From positions 1 to 64,000 of the forward strand of contig NZ_JBAFWT010000017.1 of NCBI RefSeq assembly GCF_043195195.1: a stretch of DNA of 64,000 nucleotides, read 5' to 3'. The stretch is from NCEH01 sp043195195. GTDB lineage: Bacteria > Pseudomonadota > Alphaproteobacteria > Rhizobiales > Xanthobacteraceae. The position numbers were made by a program, and so were the translations under genes. The notes under the pieces are model-generated. The model searched no databases. It saw nothing but the letters and a program-made list of their open reading frames with translations, and was not told where the DNA came from. The first letter of the stretch is position 1. Each line of letters begins with the position of its first letter. This document shows, in pieces, positions 36,833-45,891 of the stretch.

Positions 36833-37705
36833 TCAGTTGGACGCGTCGGCCAGCAGAAGCGGCCCACTGACCGGGGTCTGCGCGGTGCGCACCGTCGCGG
36901 GCGCAGCAGAGAACTTCTGCTTGGCCTGAGCCACCCAGGCGTCGAAATCCGCCTGACTCACCACACGCACCGCGATGGGCATGAAAGCATGGTCGCGGCC
37001 ACACAGCTCCGAGCACTGGCCGTAATAGACGCCTTCCCTGGTGGCCTTGAACCAGGATTCGTTCAACCGGCCCGGGAGGGCGTCTATCTTCACCCCAAAA
37101 GAAGGCACTGCAAAGGAGTGGATCACGTCGGCGGCGGTCACCTGAATGCGCACGGTCTTGTTCACCGGCACAACCACCTCGTTGTCCACGGCGAGCAGGC
37201 GCGGCTGGTCGTGCTTGAGATCCTTCTCCGCCACCATCAGCGAATCGAAACCGAAGCCGCCGTTGTCGGGATATTCATAGGACCAGTACCACTGATGCCC
37301 TGTGACCTTCACGGTCATGTCCGCCGGCGGGATGTTCAGCTCCAGGTGGAGCAGGCGGAAGGAGGGGATCGCGATCGCCACCAGGATCATCACCGGCGCG
37401 ACGGTCCAGATCACCTCGATCAGCGTATTGTGCGAGGTTTTGGAGGGGACCGGGTTCGCCCGCTCGTTGAAGCGGACCATCACGATCGCCAGCAGCACCA
37501 TCACGAACAGAACGATGGTTACGATGATGGCGAGCAGGAAATTGTTGAAGGAATGAATGCTGGCCATCACTGGCGTCGCAGCTTCCTGGAGGCCGATCTG
37601 CCAATCGGACGGCTGGCCCATACCGGCCCACGCAGCCGAGCTCAAAGAGATCGCGGCGACCAGCGCGGCCACGGCGAGAGCACCGGTGCGAATGAACGAA
37701 ATCAT
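36833..37705 (-). CDS. ctaC: Cytochrome c oxidase subunit II
   Basis: A 290-residue subunit with a signal peptide of about 27 residues, two hydrophobic helices and a periplasmic cupredoxin domain. The CuA ligands are present: H196, C231, C235, H239 and M242 in GQCSELCGRDHAFM. It accepts electrons from cytochrome c. AGGGAGAG precedes the ATG. It is the first gene of the oxidase cluster; an FNR-type box lies 101 bases upstream. Confidence 0.97.
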   Translation of the reverse strand: MISFIRTGALAVAALVAAISLSSAAWAGMGQPSDWQIGLQEAATPVMASIHSFNNFLLAIIVTIVLFVMVLLAIVMVRFNERANPVPSKTSHNTLIEVIWTVAPVMILVAIAIPSFRLLHLELNIPPADMTVKVTGHQWYWSYEYPDNGGFGFDSLMVAEKDLKHDQPRLLAVDNEVVVPVNKTVRIQVTAADVIHSFAVPSFGVKIDALPGRLNESWFKATREGVYYGQCSELCGRDHAFMPIAVRVVSQADFDAWVAQAKQKFSAAPATVRTAQTPVSGPLLLADASN

Positions 37706-38134
37706 GGTAATCTGCTCTCCCTGCGCGGCGCCGTCGCTACCGGAAGCGCAGCGGTAATCGGTAGATGGCGGACGCCAAAAGCGCGCTCGGTTAACCGGCG
37801 CATTCTTGACTTAAATCAAACACAAATAACCCGCTCCCGCAATTGCGGCGCACGGGCGCACGATGCGACACAAGGTCGGCATACCCCTACGTCCGTACAG
37901 CCGGCGAACGATCCTCAGAGGACCTTTCCCAGACCCCCATGCCACCCCAAGCAGGCACCGGGAGGGTCCGAACCGGCCTCGGCGCATCAATTATTCGTTT
38001 TATTGCTCAAAGGGCCGCCGCATTCTTGACATGGACGGTCAGCCTTTTAAGCCGAAATGCACGGGGCGTTCGTTATGCCCTTCTGCTATGACGCGGCTCG
38101 TTTGGATTGCCGCCAGTTTTCGGAGCCGGTGCCC
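37706..38134. promoter_or_regulatory. Divergent ctaC/ialB intergenic region with FNR-type box
   Basis: 429 bases between ctaC and the IalB-like gene. At 37806-37819 is TTGACTTAAATCAA, one mismatch from the FNR/FixK consensus TTGAT-N4-ATCAA. Its centre is about 107 bases from the ctaC start and 320 from the ialB start. The 12-base string CGCATTCTTGAC occurs twice, at 37799-37810 (overlapping the box) and 38019-38030. The ends of the region are otherwise GC-rich. No RNA gene or short coding frame is convincing. Confidence 0.6.
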
Positions 38135-38707
38135 ATGGAGTTCAAGTTGTCGCGGGCACACGCCCGCACCGATCGGCGCCCCAAGACCGTCCGCCGGCTT
38201 GGCAAGACCGTCCTCGCGATGGCCGCCGCGCTCGTCGGCTTGTGCGGCCTCACGGGTGCATCGGGTTCCGCAATGGCGCAGGGCGTGGTGAAACAGGTCT
38301 ATGGCGACTGGCAGATTCGCTGCGACACGCCCCCCGGCGCACAAACCGAGCAATGCGTCCTGCTGCAGAGCGTCCAGGCTGACGACCGGCCGAATGTCGG
38401 ACTGACGGTCATCATCCTGAAGACGGCGGATCAGAAGAGCCGCTTGCTGCGTATCCTCGCCCCGCTCGGCGTCCTGATTCCATCCGGCCTGGGGTTGAAG
38501 ATCGACGATACCGATGTCGGCCGCGCCGGCTTCGTGCGCTGCCTGCCCAATGGATGCGTCGCAGAAGTGGTGATGGACGACGCCCTGATCAGCCGGCTGC
38601 GGCAGGGCAAGCAGGCGACCTTCATCATCTTCCAGACGCCGGAGGAGGGCATCGGCATCCCCCTGGGGCTGAACGGATTCGGCCCTGGCTTCGACGCCCT
38701 CAAATAG
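38135..38707 (+). CDS. Invasion-associated locus B (IalB) family protein
   Basis: A 190-residue exported protein. A signal peptide with a long basic n-region (TDRRPKTVRR) and an Ala/Leu core ends near SAMA-QG at residue 48-49. The mature part starts with VYGDWQIRCD and contains the IalB-type RCLPNGCVAEVVMDD segment with paired cysteines. Despite the name, the family is general in Rhizobiales, and its role is not defined. The ATG at 38135 is preferred over one 26 codons upstream, which would precede the signal peptide. Confidence 0.85.
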   Translation: MEFKLSRAHARTDRRPKTVRRLGKTVLAMAAALVGLCGLTGASGSAMAQGVVKQVYGDWQIRCDTPPGAQTEQCVLLQSVQADDRPNVGLTVIILKTADQKSRLLRILAPLGVLIPSGLGLKIDDTDVGRAGFVRCLPNGCVAEVVMDDALISRLRQGKQATFIIFQTPEEGIGIPLGLNGFGPGFDALK

Positions 38708-38886
38708 CCCAGCGGGCGGCGCACTCCCGTTTTGCGTCTTCCTCGGGCGCCCTGCGGGCACAGGGCATAAAACCCCTTGGTCCACGGCTTCATCCCGCCT
38801 TTACTGCAGCATTGCCGAGCGGCATGGTTTGGCCATTGTTGCTCTGCACAAAAGCGCCGGCGTGAGCTTGGCAGAAGGCATGGCGG

Positions 38887-40722
38887 ATGCACGGAGACGA
38901 CCACACCCTGTTCATCAGCGCCCTCGCTTTCCTGGCGGCGGCCGTGGTCTCGGTTCCGGTTGCTCGCCGTCTCGGACTTTCGCCTGTGGTCGGCTATCTC
39001 GCTGCGGGCATCGCCATCGGTCCCGCCGGGTTCAATATCGCCAATCCGGGAACCGTGATCGCGGTGGCGGAACTGGGCGTGGTCCTGCTGCTGTTCCTTA
39101 TCGGCCTTGAACTGCAGCCCTCGCGCCTGCTGTCCATGGGCCGCTACATCTTCGGCCTCGGTACCGCGCAATTGCTGATCACCGGCATGGTGATCGCCAC
39201 GGTGGCCTGGTTTCTCGGCTTCGGTATCGCCGGAGCGATCATTACCGGCATGGCGCTGGCCATGTCCGCGACTTCAATCGCCCTGCAATTGCTGGCAGAG
39301 CACAACGACCTGCCGTCCGGCTACGGCCAACGCGCGTTCTCCATCCTGCTGTTTCAGGATATCGCCATCGTGCCCCTGCTTGCCCTGGTGCCCCTGTTGG
39401 CGCCCGGCGAATCCGATCTCGGCACGGATGTCACGGGAACTCTGCTGAAAGCGGCCGCCGCACTCGCGGCGGTGAGCGTGATCGTGGTGTCCGGCCGGTT
39501 CCTGCTCAATCCGCTGTTCCGTCTGCTGGCGCGATCCGGGGCCCGCGAGGCGATGACCGCGGCGGCGCTTCTGGTGGTGCTCGGCGCGGCGGGGCTGATG
39601 GCCCTGGTCGGCTTGTCCATGGCCCTCGGCGCATTCCTGGCAGGCCTGCTGCTTTCGGAAAGCACCTTCCGCCACGAACTCGAGGCGAATATCGACGCCT
39701 TCCGCGGGTTGCTGCTGGCCGTGTTCTTCATGGGCGTCGGCATGTCGCTGGACCTCACGGTGCTGTTGCCGCACATCGTGCCGGTGGTGCTCGCCGCGCT
39801 GATGATCACCGCCATCAAGTTTGTGGTGGTGTTCCTGCTCTATCGCACCGACCACCGCACGGATGCCGACGCATTGCGCGCCGGTGCGGTCTTGATGCCG
39901 GCGGGCGAATTCGCGTTCGTGCTGTTTCCCCTGGCGCTCGCCAACGGGATTCTCAATCGCGAGCAGGCGGAACTTCTCACCGCCACCGCCGCGCTCACCA
40001 TGATGATCGGGCCTTTGGTGTTCGCCGGCATCGGCCTGCTGCTGCCGCGCCTGCGCCATGCCGAGGCGGAGCCGGAACCGGACGATTTCACCGATGCCAG
40101 CGGCCGCGTGCTGGTGATCGGCTTTGGCCGGTTCGGGCAGATCGTTTCGCAATGCCTTCTGGCGGAAGGCGTCGGCGTCACGATCATCGACAATGATGTC
40201 GAGATGATCCAGAGCGCCGGCCGGTTCGGCGTGCATATCTATTATGGCGACGGCACGCGCCTCGACGTGCTGCGGTCGGCCGGCGCCGACCAGGCCGAGG
40301 TGATCGCCGTGTGCGTGGACGATCGCGAGGCGGCGGATCGCATCGTCGATATCGTTCAAGCGAACATGCCCAACGCCCGCCTGCACGTGCGCGCCTTCGA
40401 CCGCGTGCATTCCATGGACCTGCTGCGTAAATCCGTCGACTTCGAGGTGCGCGAGACCTTGGAATCCGCCTTCGCCTTCGGCGGGCGCACCCTCGAGGCC
40501 CTCGGCTTCGACCAACAGGCCGCCGCTGCCCTGGTGGCGGACGTGCGCGCCCGGGATCGCCGCCGCCTCGAACTGCAGGTGCAGGAAGGGCTCTATGCCG
40601 GTACCGAATCGGCAGGTCAGAAAGTGGAGCCGGAGCCGCTCACCGATCCCAACAAGCCGGCAAAGCCGCTCAATCCCGAGGCGCAGGACGTGCTCGCCCA
40701 CGAGACCGAATTCTCCGGCTGA
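38887..40722 (+). CDS. CPA2 monovalent cation:proton antiporter (KefB/KefC-like)
   Basis: A 611-residue protein with about twelve hydrophobic helices in the first 390 residues, followed by a TrkA-N Rossmann domain from about 408 (GFGRFG at 412-417) and a short acidic tail. Such proteins exchange K+ or Na+ for H+ and are gated by nucleotide or glutathione adducts. The N-terminal GYLAAGIAIGPAGF segment is typical. An AAGG site precedes the ATG. No KefF/KefG ancillary gene is adjacent, but GSTs and gshA lie elsewhere in the window. Confidence 0.9.
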   Translation: MHGDDHTLFISALAFLAAAVVSVPVARRLGLSPVVGYLAAGIAIGPAGFNIANPGTVIAVAELGVVLLLFLIGLELQPSRLLSMGRYIFGLGTAQLLITGMVIATVAWFLGFGIAGAIITGMALAMSATSIALQLLAEHNDLPSGYGQRAFSILLFQDIAIVPLLALVPLLAPGESDLGTDVTGTLLKAAAALAAVSVIVVSGRFLLNPLFRLLARSGAREAMTAAALLVVLGAAGLMALVGLSMALGAFLAGLLLSESTFRHELEANIDAFRGLLLAVFFMGVGMSLDLTVLLPHIVPVVLAALMITAIKFVVVFLLYRTDHRTDADALRAGAVLMPAGEFAFVLFPLALANGILNREQAELLTATAALTMMIGPLVFAGIGLLLPRLRHAEAEPEPDDFTDASGRVLVIGFGRFGQIVSQCLLAEGVGVTIIDNDVEMIQSAGRFGVHIYYGDGTRLDVLRSAGADQAEVIAVCVDDREAADRIVDIVQANMPNARLHVRAFDRVHSMDLLRKSVDFEVRETLESAFAFGGRTLEALGFDQQAAAALVADVRARDRRRLELQVQEGLYAGTESAGQKVEPEPLTDPNKPAKPLNPEAQDVLAHETEFSG

Positions 40723-40845
40723 CGTGACTTTCTCCCCGCGTGGGTGAGGGCGGGCATCGCGCCTGATCTAGATCTTGCGTGCCTTCACAATTGCTTGTCC
40801 GGCCGGCCTCTTGCGACGCAGTCTTCAAAGAGACACACCGACGAT

Positions 40846-42273
40846 ATGAGCCAAGCGCCCGCCAAATTCCTGCATGGCTCCATCATGCGCCATGTGGCGG
40901 TGATGACCGCCACCGGATCCATCGGTCTCGTCTCGGTCTTTCTCGTCGACCTGCTCAACCTGTTTTACATCTCGCTGCTCGGCGAAGCCGAACTGGCCGC
41001 CGCCATCGGCTATGCCGGCACCATGCTGTTCTTCACCACGTCGGTGGCGCTCGGCATCATGATCGCGGGATCTGCGGTGGTCTCGCGCGCGCTTGGCGCG
41101 GGAAATCGAGAAGATGCCCGCGCGCTCGCCACCATCGCGATGCTCTATATGGTCCTGGCCTGCATCATCCTGACCGCGGTGTCGCTGCCGCTGATCCGGC
41201 CCCTGCTGGGCTTGCTCGGTGCCCAGGGCCGGACGCTCGATATCGCCGACCGGTTTCTCGTGGTCGTCACACTTTCCACGCCGCTGCTCGGCATCGGCAT
41301 GATCACCTCCGGCTTGCTGCGCGCCACGGGAGACGCGGGGCGCGCCATGTGGGTGACCCTCGGCGGCGGCCTGCTGACGGCAGTGCTGGACCCGCTGCTC
41401 ATCCTTGCCCTCGGCCTGGGCGTCGAGGGAGCCGCGATCGTGTCGGTCGTGTCCCGCCTGTTCATGACTTTGTACGGACTCCACGCGTGCCATAGACGGC
41501 ACAATCTGTTTCGGCGGCCGACGCTCGCCATGTGGAACCGTCACGCCCGGCCCATATCGGCCATCGCGATTCCCGCGATCCTCACCAATGTGGCGACCCC
41601 CGTGGGCAACGCCTATGTCACCGCAAAGCTTGCCCCCTTCGGCGACGGCGCGGTGGCGGCCTTCGCGGTGATCGGGCGGGTGATTCCCGTCGCGTTCGGG
41701 CCGCTGTTCGCCCTCACCGGGGCCGTCGGGCCGATCTTCGGGCAAAATTTCGGTGCCGGTCGATTCGATCGCCTGCGCACCACGCTCAAGGACAGCCTGA
41801 TTCTCACCCTGATCTATGTGGGCGTGGTCTGGGTCCTGCTGGCCCTGCTGCGCAATTCCATCGCATCGGCATTCGGATTGACCGCCGAGGGACAGGCGAT
41901 CGTCGCCTTCTTCTGCCTCGTCACGGCGGGCAGCTTCATTTTTCTCGGCGGCCTGTTCGTGGCGAATGCCGCGTTCAATAATCTCGGGGCGCCGCTGCTC
42001 TCCACCTTCTTCAATTGGGGACGAGCCACGCTCGGTACGATCCCGCTGGTGTGGATCGGCGCCGATCTGATGGGCGCGAATGGTGTGATTCTCGGTCAGG
42101 CGCTGGGGGCCGTCGCGTTCGGCATAGCGGCCATGGTGTTCGCCTTCCGCGTGATCAACCGCATCGCAGCCGCGCCCCCGCCGGTGCACGAGCGAGGCCC
42201 GGCGCCGCATCTGTCCACAGTAGAACTGCCACCGCTGTCGTCGCCGCAGGATGCCACCGCCATCGAGCCGTGA
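40846..42273 (+). CDS. MATE family efflux transporter
   Basis: A 475-residue protein with about twelve hydrophobic helices and the MATE hallmarks GMITSGLLRATGDAG in the N-lobe and GPIFGQNFGAGRFDR in the C-lobe. These transporters exchange drugs or metabolites for Na+ or H+. The ATG at 40846 matches family starts; a longer in-frame start at 40744 adds 34 residues without similarity and a poor ribosome site. The substrate is unknown. The gene lies 123 bases after the antiporter gene. Confidence 0.9.
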   Translation: MSQAPAKFLHGSIMRHVAVMTATGSIGLVSVFLVDLLNLFYISLLGEAELAAAIGYAGTMLFFTTSVALGIMIAGSAVVSRALGAGNREDARALATIAMLYMVLACIILTAVSLPLIRPLLGLLGAQGRTLDIADRFLVVVTLSTPLLGIGMITSGLLRATGDAGRAMWVTLGGGLLTAVLDPLLILALGLGVEGAAIVSVVSRLFMTLYGLHACHRRHNLFRRPTLAMWNRHARPISAIAIPAILTNVATPVGNAYVTAKLAPFGDGAVAAFAVIGRVIPVAFGPLFALTGAVGPIFGQNFGAGRFDRLRTTLKDSLILTLIYVGVVWVLLALLRNSIASAFGLTAEGQAIVAFFCLVTAGSFIFLGGLFVANAAFNNLGAPLLSTFFNWGRATLGTIPLVWIGADLMGANGVILGQALGAVAFGIAAMVFAFRVINRIAAAPPPVHERGPAPHLSTVELPPLSSPQDATAIEP

Positions 42274-42320
42274 TTTTGGCAAGACGATGGCGTAAGGTCT
42301 CTTTCTCGGGAGGCCGCCAT

Positions 42321-43397
42321 ATGGACCAGTTCGTACAATTGCTGAGAGCAGCCCAAGGCGGACACGGCCTTGAGAACCTTGCCCAGATCTACGGCCTTAC
42401 GGCGCAGCAGGCGCAGAAGGCGGCCGAAGCCGTGATGCCGGCCTTCGCTGCGGGCATCCAGCGGGCGATGCAATCGCCTGAAGGGCTGGCAGGCATGATG
42501 GTATTGATGATGCGCGGCCCCTACGGCGGCCTCTATGATCGTCGCCCGTCCGCGCCCGAGGAATTGTCGCGGGCCGGCGCCAGCGCGCTGGAAGCCTTCT
42601 TCGGCTCACCCGAGATCAGCCAGGCGGTCGCCAACCATGCCGCCGCGAGCAGTGGCCTTGCGAGCGCCGTGGTGCGCCAAATCATGCCGGACTTCGCGAC
42701 TCTGGTCATGGGTGGGCTCACCAAGTCGCTCGCCGCCTCGGGTGCGATGAATCAGATGCTGGCCGCGATGCTGGCGCGCGCCAATGGCCTTCCGGTGCCG
42801 ACCGGCAATCCCTGGGTCGACGGGCTCGCCACCTGGATGAACAGCGCCATGCCGCGCCAGTCCCAAAGCACCGGCAACCCGTGGGTCGATGCATTCGCGC
42901 AGATGATGCTTCAATCGCCCTGGACCGGAGCCGGCGGCGTTCCCTCCTGGGGCGCGGCGCCGCCGTCTTCCTCGCGTTACGGGCGGAGTACCGCCGATCG
43001 CGGCATGGCCGGTCAGGACCTGTACGGCTCGGCCACCAATGCGTGGCAGGAGCTCATCGCGGCCATGATGGAAACCATGGCGGCAGCCTCAGGGGAGGTT
43101 GCCCAGCGCAGCATGCCTCCGGCATCAACAAAGCCGCTGGCGCTGCCCCCGCCCCCTCCGCCGCCTGAGCCACCTCCGGCGCTTGGCCAGTGGCCCATGC
43201 AGGAGTATTTCGCCCAATTGTTTGCCCAGGGCTTTCCCCCGAACGCCACCGGCAACATGGATCCGGCGGCGCCGTTCTCGAATCTCGCGGCCTTCTACCC
43301 ATTCCCGGATTTCTGGAGCCAGATGCTCGGGCGCAGCGCGGCGCATGGTCATGCCTCGCCACCGCGGGCCGGGACCAATCCGAAACGAAAGGGCTGA
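42321..43397 (+). CDS. DUF937-like protein with proline-rich linker
   Basis: A 358-residue soluble protein. The first ~60 residues (QFVQLLRAAQGGHGLENLAQIYGLTAQQAQ) resemble DUF937. The motif TGNPWVD(G/A)(L/F)A is repeated at about 161-170 and 184-193. A run of prolines lies at 275-287, followed by a C-terminal MQEYFAQLFAQGFPP amphipathic segment. GGGAGG precedes the ATG at 42321. It may be a structural or granule-associated protein, but no function is supported. It lies directly after the MATE gene. Confidence 0.7.
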   Translation: MDQFVQLLRAAQGGHGLENLAQIYGLTAQQAQKAAEAVMPAFAAGIQRAMQSPEGLAGMMVLMMRGPYGGLYDRRPSAPEELSRAGASALEAFFGSPEISQAVANHAAASSGLASAVVRQIMPDFATLVMGGLTKSLAASGAMNQMLAAMLARANGLPVPTGNPWVDGLATWMNSAMPRQSQSTGNPWVDAFAQMMLQSPWTGAGGVPSWGAAPPSSSRYGRSTADRGMAGQDLYGSATNAWQELIAAMMETMAAASGEVAQRSMPPASTKPLALPPPPPPPEPPPALGQWPMQEYFAQLFAQGFPPNATGNMDPAAPFSNLAAFYPFPDFWSQMLGRSAAHGHASPPRAGTNPKRKG

Positions 43398-43407
43398 GCG
43401 CTCAACA

Positions 43408-43446
43408 TAAAAGAGGGCCCGCGCCGGTTTGGGGCGGCACGGGCCC
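43408..43446 (-). terminator. Terminator after the DUF1127 gene
   Basis: On the minus strand GGGCCCGTGCCGCC and GGCGCGGGCCC form an interrupted stem around CCAAACC, followed by TCTTTTATG. It lies about 50 bases after the DUF1127 stop. The DUF937-like gene converges on it, so it could serve both. Confidence 0.65.
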
Positions 43447-43496
43447 AGACGGGCGGTCGCGAGGGGCTTGACCGCCGAGCGTGTTCGCGATGCCGG

Positions 43497-43796
43497 TCAG
43501 GCGCTCCGGCGCACCTTCAACCAGACGGCTGCGCGGCGTTCGACGGCCCGACGCACCAGCAGCACCGAAGGATCGGCCAGAATCGGTTCTGCGGCCGCAT
43601 CGTGCATGTCGCCGCGGGTCAGGCCGATATCGCGCAGCATATGGTCATCCATCGCCCACAGCGGGCGGATGGCGCGGCGATGCTCCATGGCCCGCACGAC
43701 TTTCAGCGCTTGGCCGACAGCCTGCAGAAGGAACGCGGCCACGGCGGCGCTGAAGGGCGCGACTGCGGTGGTGCGGATTTCGCCATGAATGCTCAT
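43497..43796 (-). CDS. DUF1127 family protein
   Basis: A 99-residue protein whose C-terminal ~45 residues carry the DUF1127 motif (RPLWAMDDHMLRDIGLTRGDM); an Ala-rich N-terminal half precedes it. DUF1127 proteins in alphaproteobacteria bind RNA or regulate carbon and phosphate metabolism in some species, but this copy is untested. The ATG at 43796 has GGAG six bases upstream; ATGs at 43802 and 43808 are alternatives. It diverges from a LysR gene, a frequent arrangement. Confidence 0.82.
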   Translation of the reverse strand: MSIHGEIRTTAVAPFSAAVAAFLLQAVGQALKVVRAMEHRRAIRPLWAMDDHMLRDIGLTRGDMHDAAAEPILADPSVLLVRRAVERRAAVWLKVRRSA

Positions 43797-43931
43797 TGTC
43801 ATCTCCATTGCCTGACGCCTGCCCGTTCTGCTCCCTGGAGCCACGGGGGGACCACCCGATCTCACCGCGCCGCGGCCGCCAACTTGTGGAGTGGGACGAG
43901 AAATCACGCTAGCGAATGTTATTCATCTGAA

Positions 43932-43950
43932 ATATCATCAACGCTGATAT
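43932..43950 (+). promoter_or_regulatory. LysR-type dyad in the DUF1127/LysR promoter region
   Basis: ATATCA (43932-43937) and TGATAT (43945-43950) form a perfect 6-base inverted repeat with a 7-base spacer, containing the T-N11-A form of LysR boxes. It ends 13 bases before the LysR start, which suits negative autoregulation and control of the divergent DUF1127 gene. Confidence 0.55.
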
Positions 43951-43963
43951 ATCGAGAGCGCCC

Positions 43964-44845
43964 ATGACCATTCTGCTCGACACCGATCAGCTCCGAACCT
44001 TCGTAGCCATCGCCGAAACCGGCAGTTTCACGCGTGCGGCCGAGGTGGTGCATAAGACGCAATCGGCGGTTTCAATGCAGATGAAGCGGCTGGAGGAGCG
44101 GATCGGACGCCCCGTGTTCGCCCGTGACGGCCGCGCCTCGCGCCTCACCGAGGACGGCCAGCGCCTGCTCGACTACGCGCGGCGGATCGTGAAGCTCAAT
44201 CTCGAAGCCGTGGCGAGCTTCGCCGACGCGACCTTGTCGGGCCGGGTATGCCTCGGGGTTCCGGACGATTATGCCGACCGCTATCTCCCAGAGATCATGG
44301 CGCGCTTTTCGCGCACCCACCCCTCGGTCGAACTCACGGTGATCTGCGAACCGAGTTGCGAACTGGTCGAACGCATCAAGGCCGGGACGCTGGATCTCGC
44401 CATCATCACCTATACCGAGACCACTGCCCGCGATGCCCAGGTGATCCGGCGCGAGCGCTTGCTGTGGGTCGGTTCCGCGCGCCATTCCGCGCATCTGGAG
44501 ACGCCCGTCCCGCTTGCCCTCGGACGCCCCACTTGCCAATGGCGCGATGCGGCGATGACGCGCCTCGCCGGCTGCGGCCGCGCGTATCGCGTGCTCTACA
44601 CCAGCCCGAATGCAGGTGCTGTGTCGGCGGCTGTGCTTTCCGGCCTCGCCGTCAGCGTTTTCCCCGAATCGGCGCTGCGTCCGGGGATGCGCGTGCTCGG
44701 CCCGGCGGACGGTTTTCCGCCTCTCCCGCCTTGCGATATCGCGCTGATGCGCAACCGGCACGAACCCAATGCGCTCGCCGATGCCCTCGCCCAGCACATC
44801 ATCCAGGGGCTGGATAACGTCACCGACGCCGCCGCGGCCGAATAG
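43964..44845 (+). CDS. LysR family transcriptional regulator
   Basis: A 293-residue regulator. An N-terminal winged helix (about residues 7-66) contains SFTRAAEVVHKTQSAVSMQMKRLE, followed by a substrate-binding domain. Overall it resembles the LrhA/HexA branch. It is divergent from the DUF1127 gene with a dyad in between. Its stop is three bases from the convergent EamA gene. The effector is unknown. Confidence 0.92.
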   Translation: MTILLDTDQLRTFVAIAETGSFTRAAEVVHKTQSAVSMQMKRLEERIGRPVFARDGRASRLTEDGQRLLDYARRIVKLNLEAVASFADATLSGRVCLGVPDDYADRYLPEIMARFSRTHPSVELTVICEPSCELVERIKAGTLDLAIITYTETTARDAQVIRRERLLWVGSARHSAHLETPVPLALGRPTCQWRDAAMTRLAGCGRAYRVLYTSPNAGAVSAAVLSGLAVSVFPESALRPGMRVLGPADGFPPLPPCDIALMRNRHEPNALADALAQHIIQGLDNVTDAAAAE

Positions 44846-44848
44846 GGA

Positions 44849-45778
44849 TCAGGCGGAGGTTTCCGGGCGGCCCTTGGTTAGCACCACCACGTTGCCGGCC
44901 AGCACCAGCGCGACCCCGATCCCGGCTTCCGCTGTCCAATGATAGTCCTCGAACAGGGTCGAGATGGCGAGCGCGACAAGCGGGAAGAGGACCGTGCCGT
45001 AGCCGGCCCGGCTGGCGCCGATGCGCCGGATCAATTGCAGATAAATGGCGAAGCCGAGCAGCGTCGGCACGAGGATGAGATAGGCGAGCGCTCCTAGGTA
45101 GCGCGGCGTCCATTCCACTTGGATCGGCGCCCCCGAAACCTGGGTCGCAAGCAAGAAGACCAACCAGCCGTAGGCCATGCCCCACGCCGTGGCCGAGAAC
45201 AGCGGAAGCCCGCGGCGCGAAATGACGCCGGTCAGCAGGCTGCCAAGCGAGAACAGGACGGTTCCGCTGATCGCCAGACCCAGCGACAGCAGGACGGCGC
45301 CGTCAAATCCCGTTTCCACCAGGCTCGGCTCGAAGACCAGGGCGATGCCGCCGACCCCGAGCAGCGTTCCGAGGAGAATGCGTAGCGTCAGCCGCGTACC
45401 GAAAATCAGTGCCGACAGAACGGGGATGCAGACAGAGGCCAGCGAGAACACAACCGACATGACCCCTGATTTCAGGTGGTAGCCGGCATAATAGAAGGTG
45501 AGGAAATTCAGCGAAAACAGGCAGGCGCCGAGCGCGGCGAACAGCAGATGATCGCGCGGGCGAAACGCCAGGCGCCCGCCGGAAAATCCCACCGCCGCGA
45601 ACATGATGATCCCGGAAACCAGGAAGCGCAGCATGCCCGAGACTTCCGGCGCGACGACGCCCAATTGCAGGCGCAGCGGCAGCCAGCCGGTGCCCCAGAT
45701 CAGGACGGTCGCGGCATAGAGCGTCGCTTCCACAGGGCCGAACGGGGCCGGGGCGGCGGGAGGCAAAGACGCGGCCAT
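44849..45778 (-). CDS. EamA/DMT family transporter
   Basis: A 309-residue inner-membrane protein with ten predicted helices in two EamA repeats (TVLIWGTGWLPLRLQLG start; LAYLILVPTLLGFAIYLQLI in the second half). These usually export amino acids or metabolites. GGAG precedes the ATG. It lies 113 bases after gshA on the same strand but no close coupling is visible. The substrate is unknown. Confidence 0.88.
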   Translation of the reverse strand: MAASLPPAAPAPFGPVEATLYAATVLIWGTGWLPLRLQLGVVAPEVSGMLRFLVSGIIMFAAVGFSGGRLAFRPRDHLLFAALGACLFSLNFLTFYYAGYHLKSGVMSVVFSLASVCIPVLSALIFGTRLTLRILLGTLLGVGGIALVFEPSLVETGFDGAVLLSLGLAISGTVLFSLGSLLTGVISRRGLPLFSATAWGMAYGWLVFLLATQVSGAPIQVEWTPRYLGALAYLILVPTLLGFAIYLQLIRRIGASRAGYGTVLFPLVALAISTLFEDYHWTAEAGIGVALVLAGNVVVLTKGRPETSA

Positions 45779-45891
45779 GAATTCCGAACTCCGGGAGATG
45801 TCCCGTTAGAACCGAGCCGCGCGCTGCGCGAACCTCCCAAGCGCGCATGGCCGCCATGCGTCCGGCACATGCGACTACTCTCTTCAGGCAC

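Noticed and set aside
35093..38029. A 978-codon open frame on the plus strand
   Set aside because: It runs antisense to ctaD and ctaC, whose catalytic residues are unambiguous on the minus strand.
38039..38785. A 248-codon frame on the minus strand
   Set aside because: It is antisense to the IalB-like gene, which has a clear signal peptide and family motifs.
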